A stretch of 64,000 nt of DNA from Chaenocephalus aceratus. Lineage: Eukaryota > Chordata > Actinopteri > Perciformes > Channichthyidae. The stretch is taken from NCBI GenBank assembly GCA_023974075.1, contig CM043788.1:23851912-23915911 (forward strand), given 5' to 3'. The position numbers and the translations under genes were made by a program. The notes below the pieces were generated by a model that searched no databases, was not told where the DNA came from, and saw only the letters and a program-made list of their open reading frames with translations. Shown piece after piece: positions 62,803 through 64,000 of this stretch; position 1 is the stretch's first letter; each line of letters starts with the position of its first letter.

Positions 62803-62967
62803 ATCTAGGGCTGGAGTGGAGAGGAGGATGTGTGTGGATTGGGCTACGTCAGCAGCATGCAGGCTGTTATGGTAGGCCACATCTGAATGGTAGTGGTCCT
62901 CCAATGTCATCATGTAGGCCACGAACGTATCCACAGGGATTTGAAATGTCTTTAACAGGTCTCGCTC
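62803..62967 (-). CDS. pde4b: PDE4B-type phosphodiesterase, exon with catalytic His
   Basis: 165 bp, 55 codons, acceptor TTTTCCTAG and donor GAT then GTAAGTT. It reads [20 protein letters not shown], then [20 protein letters not shown], then [18 protein letters not shown] holds the His that protonates the leaving group, and SLHAADV holds a metal-binding His. DVAQSTH and YHSDV match PDE4B best. Confidence 0.95.
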
Positions 62968-63082
62968 CTAGGAAAACCAACATGGTAGAATGTTTAGGAA
63001 TAAGTGTGGTTCATTTGAGTAGAAATAAACAACAATTATAAGTGGATAAACAACAGAATTCAGAATTCCAGACAATTCATAC

Positions 63083-63366
63083 CTGGAAGATGGCGTACAT
63101 GATGCAGGTAAGAGGCCGACTGTGGGAGTACTCTGAAACGGTGAAGATGTTCAGGCCCCACTTGTTGAGGTCCTCCAGCTCTTTGGACAGCAGCTCCTCC
63201 TTATCGGTCTTGACGCCGAAGCGCGAGATGCTGCTGGTGGAGAGCGAAGGACCATGGGAAACCTTTTTGACTCCGCTGATCTGTGTCATCAGCTGCTGCC
63301 TCGTCTGCTTCTTCTTCTCTCGCGCCTTGGATGTCGGCGACGGCATCTCCACCTCATTCTGTTTGT
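63083..63366 (-). CDS. pde4b: PDE4B-type phosphodiesterase, linker and start of catalytic domain
   Basis: 284 bp, acceptor TTGTCCCTCAG and donor CAG then GTATGAA. It reads [20 protein letters not shown], then [39 protein letters not shown] and [20 protein letters not shown], ending [17 protein letters not shown] and [11 protein letters not shown] follow the UCR2 region in PDE4s. [18 protein letters not shown] begins the catalytic core. The first exon bases complete an Asp codon from an upstream exon outside the window, where UCR1, UCR2 and isoform-specific starts must lie. Which of the fish duplicates (a or b) it is cannot be told. Confidence 0.95.
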
Positions 63367-64000
63367 CTGAGGGACAAGAAGATAGAAAGTTGTTTTTACA
63401 AATGTGTAAGAAAATTGGTTACATTTGGCCTCACACAAGAAGAGGTCTGATAATTAATCTAGTCTGCAATCAAATGAGTGCATATGCTGCCATTGGATCC
63501 AGGTGCACTATAGAAACACCTGCAGCTGGTTGGCTACTGAGGGATTTATTTATTCACTCACTCATTCATCATCTGTACCTCCATTCATTTGTTCATTCAT
63601 GCTGCCCTGTCCTCCACCTGCAGTCTCTCTGTGCTGCTACTGTTCATTTCTCTCCTCCCCCCCACCTATTAGCAGGTGGCTCACATCTCATCTCCTGTTC
63701 TCTTGACTTTCATAAGGCAGTCCCTTGACAGACTGAGAGCTGCGGCTCCAACACAGCTAAGGCAGGTCCATAAAGTCGGCCATTCAATAAACTGCCACAT
63801 CTTTCACAGCTTTATCAAATCACTTAGTGTAGAGTGGGATTTGTATGTCTAGTTTGTCTTATTTATAAGTTGACTCAACCACAGTTGGCCTGGCTACAAA
63901 TAAATCGAGCAAGAAGTCCTAAAACACACTTACAACCTTTATCAAAACATTTTTTAAAAAAAGAATAAAAAGGCAAATTGTTAACTTTTTTGCAATAGTA
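63367..64000 (-). other. Intron of the PDE4B-type gene (partial)
   Basis: Non-coding DNA upstream of the first visible exon. Plus-strand frames here have no family features. It continues past the window edge. Confidence 0.8.

Overview
The window looks like chromosomal DNA of a ray-finned (teleost) fish. It ends in the 3' part of a vertebrate cAMP phosphodiesterase gene of the PDE4B type on the minus strand. The rest is an intergenic or intronic landscape rich in fish-type repeats: two DIRS (tyrosine-recombinase) retrotransposons, several hAT-type DNA transposons, CR1/Rex1/L2-group LINE pieces, a tRNA-headed SINE, a Ty3/gypsy-type LTR derivative and many GT/ATAC microsatellites. Nothing bacterial, plasmid or phage is present. 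No family name here was checked against a database; names rest on motifs read from the sequence.

Layout. 1-1838: unannotated AT-rich DNA. 1839-6937: DIRS-1, a decayed DIRS element with inverted ends, internal complementary region, truncated gag, tandem arrays where reverse transcriptase should be, RNase H remnant and tyrosine recombinase with one stop. It sits inside the left target duplication of a hAT element (6940-8352). 9129-14070: a LINE RT fragment whose coding sequence expanded into a 33-bp minisatellite, later split by a minus-strand LINE (9970-13239) and a TIR element with a Myb/SANT-like start (13240-13823). 14785-14940: a long near-perfect palindrome. 15374-16667: a hAT-like element. 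18952-21690: candidate noncoding exons and promoter of a minus-strand transcript. 22047-22648: an L2-type LINE 3' end. 25046-27502: an intronless coiled-coil gene with a frameshift and scrambled duplicated 3' parts. 28343-30137: a decayed BEN-domain gene. 30363-31406: a hAT element with a BED finger. 33272-36073: a TIR transposon with a THAP-domain remnant. 38334-38754: a solo LTR. 39191-39834: a hAT derivative. 41472-44709: an LTR element whose interior is almost entirely in-frame tandem arrays. 46891-49120: another TIR element. 50101-56318: DIRS-2, nearly complete, with one apparent frameshift and one nonsense codon. 56319-60364: mostly unannotated, probably including the phosphodiesterase 3' UTR. 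60365-63366: seven coding exons of the PDE4B-type gene, with the upstream exons beyond the right edge.

The only clearly functional host gene is the phosphodiesterase. It keeps all visible catalytic and splice features and hydrolyses cAMP. Most other coding stretches are broken mobile-element genes. The nesting gives a partial insertion history: hAT before DIRS-1, and the minisatellite before the LINE that splits it.
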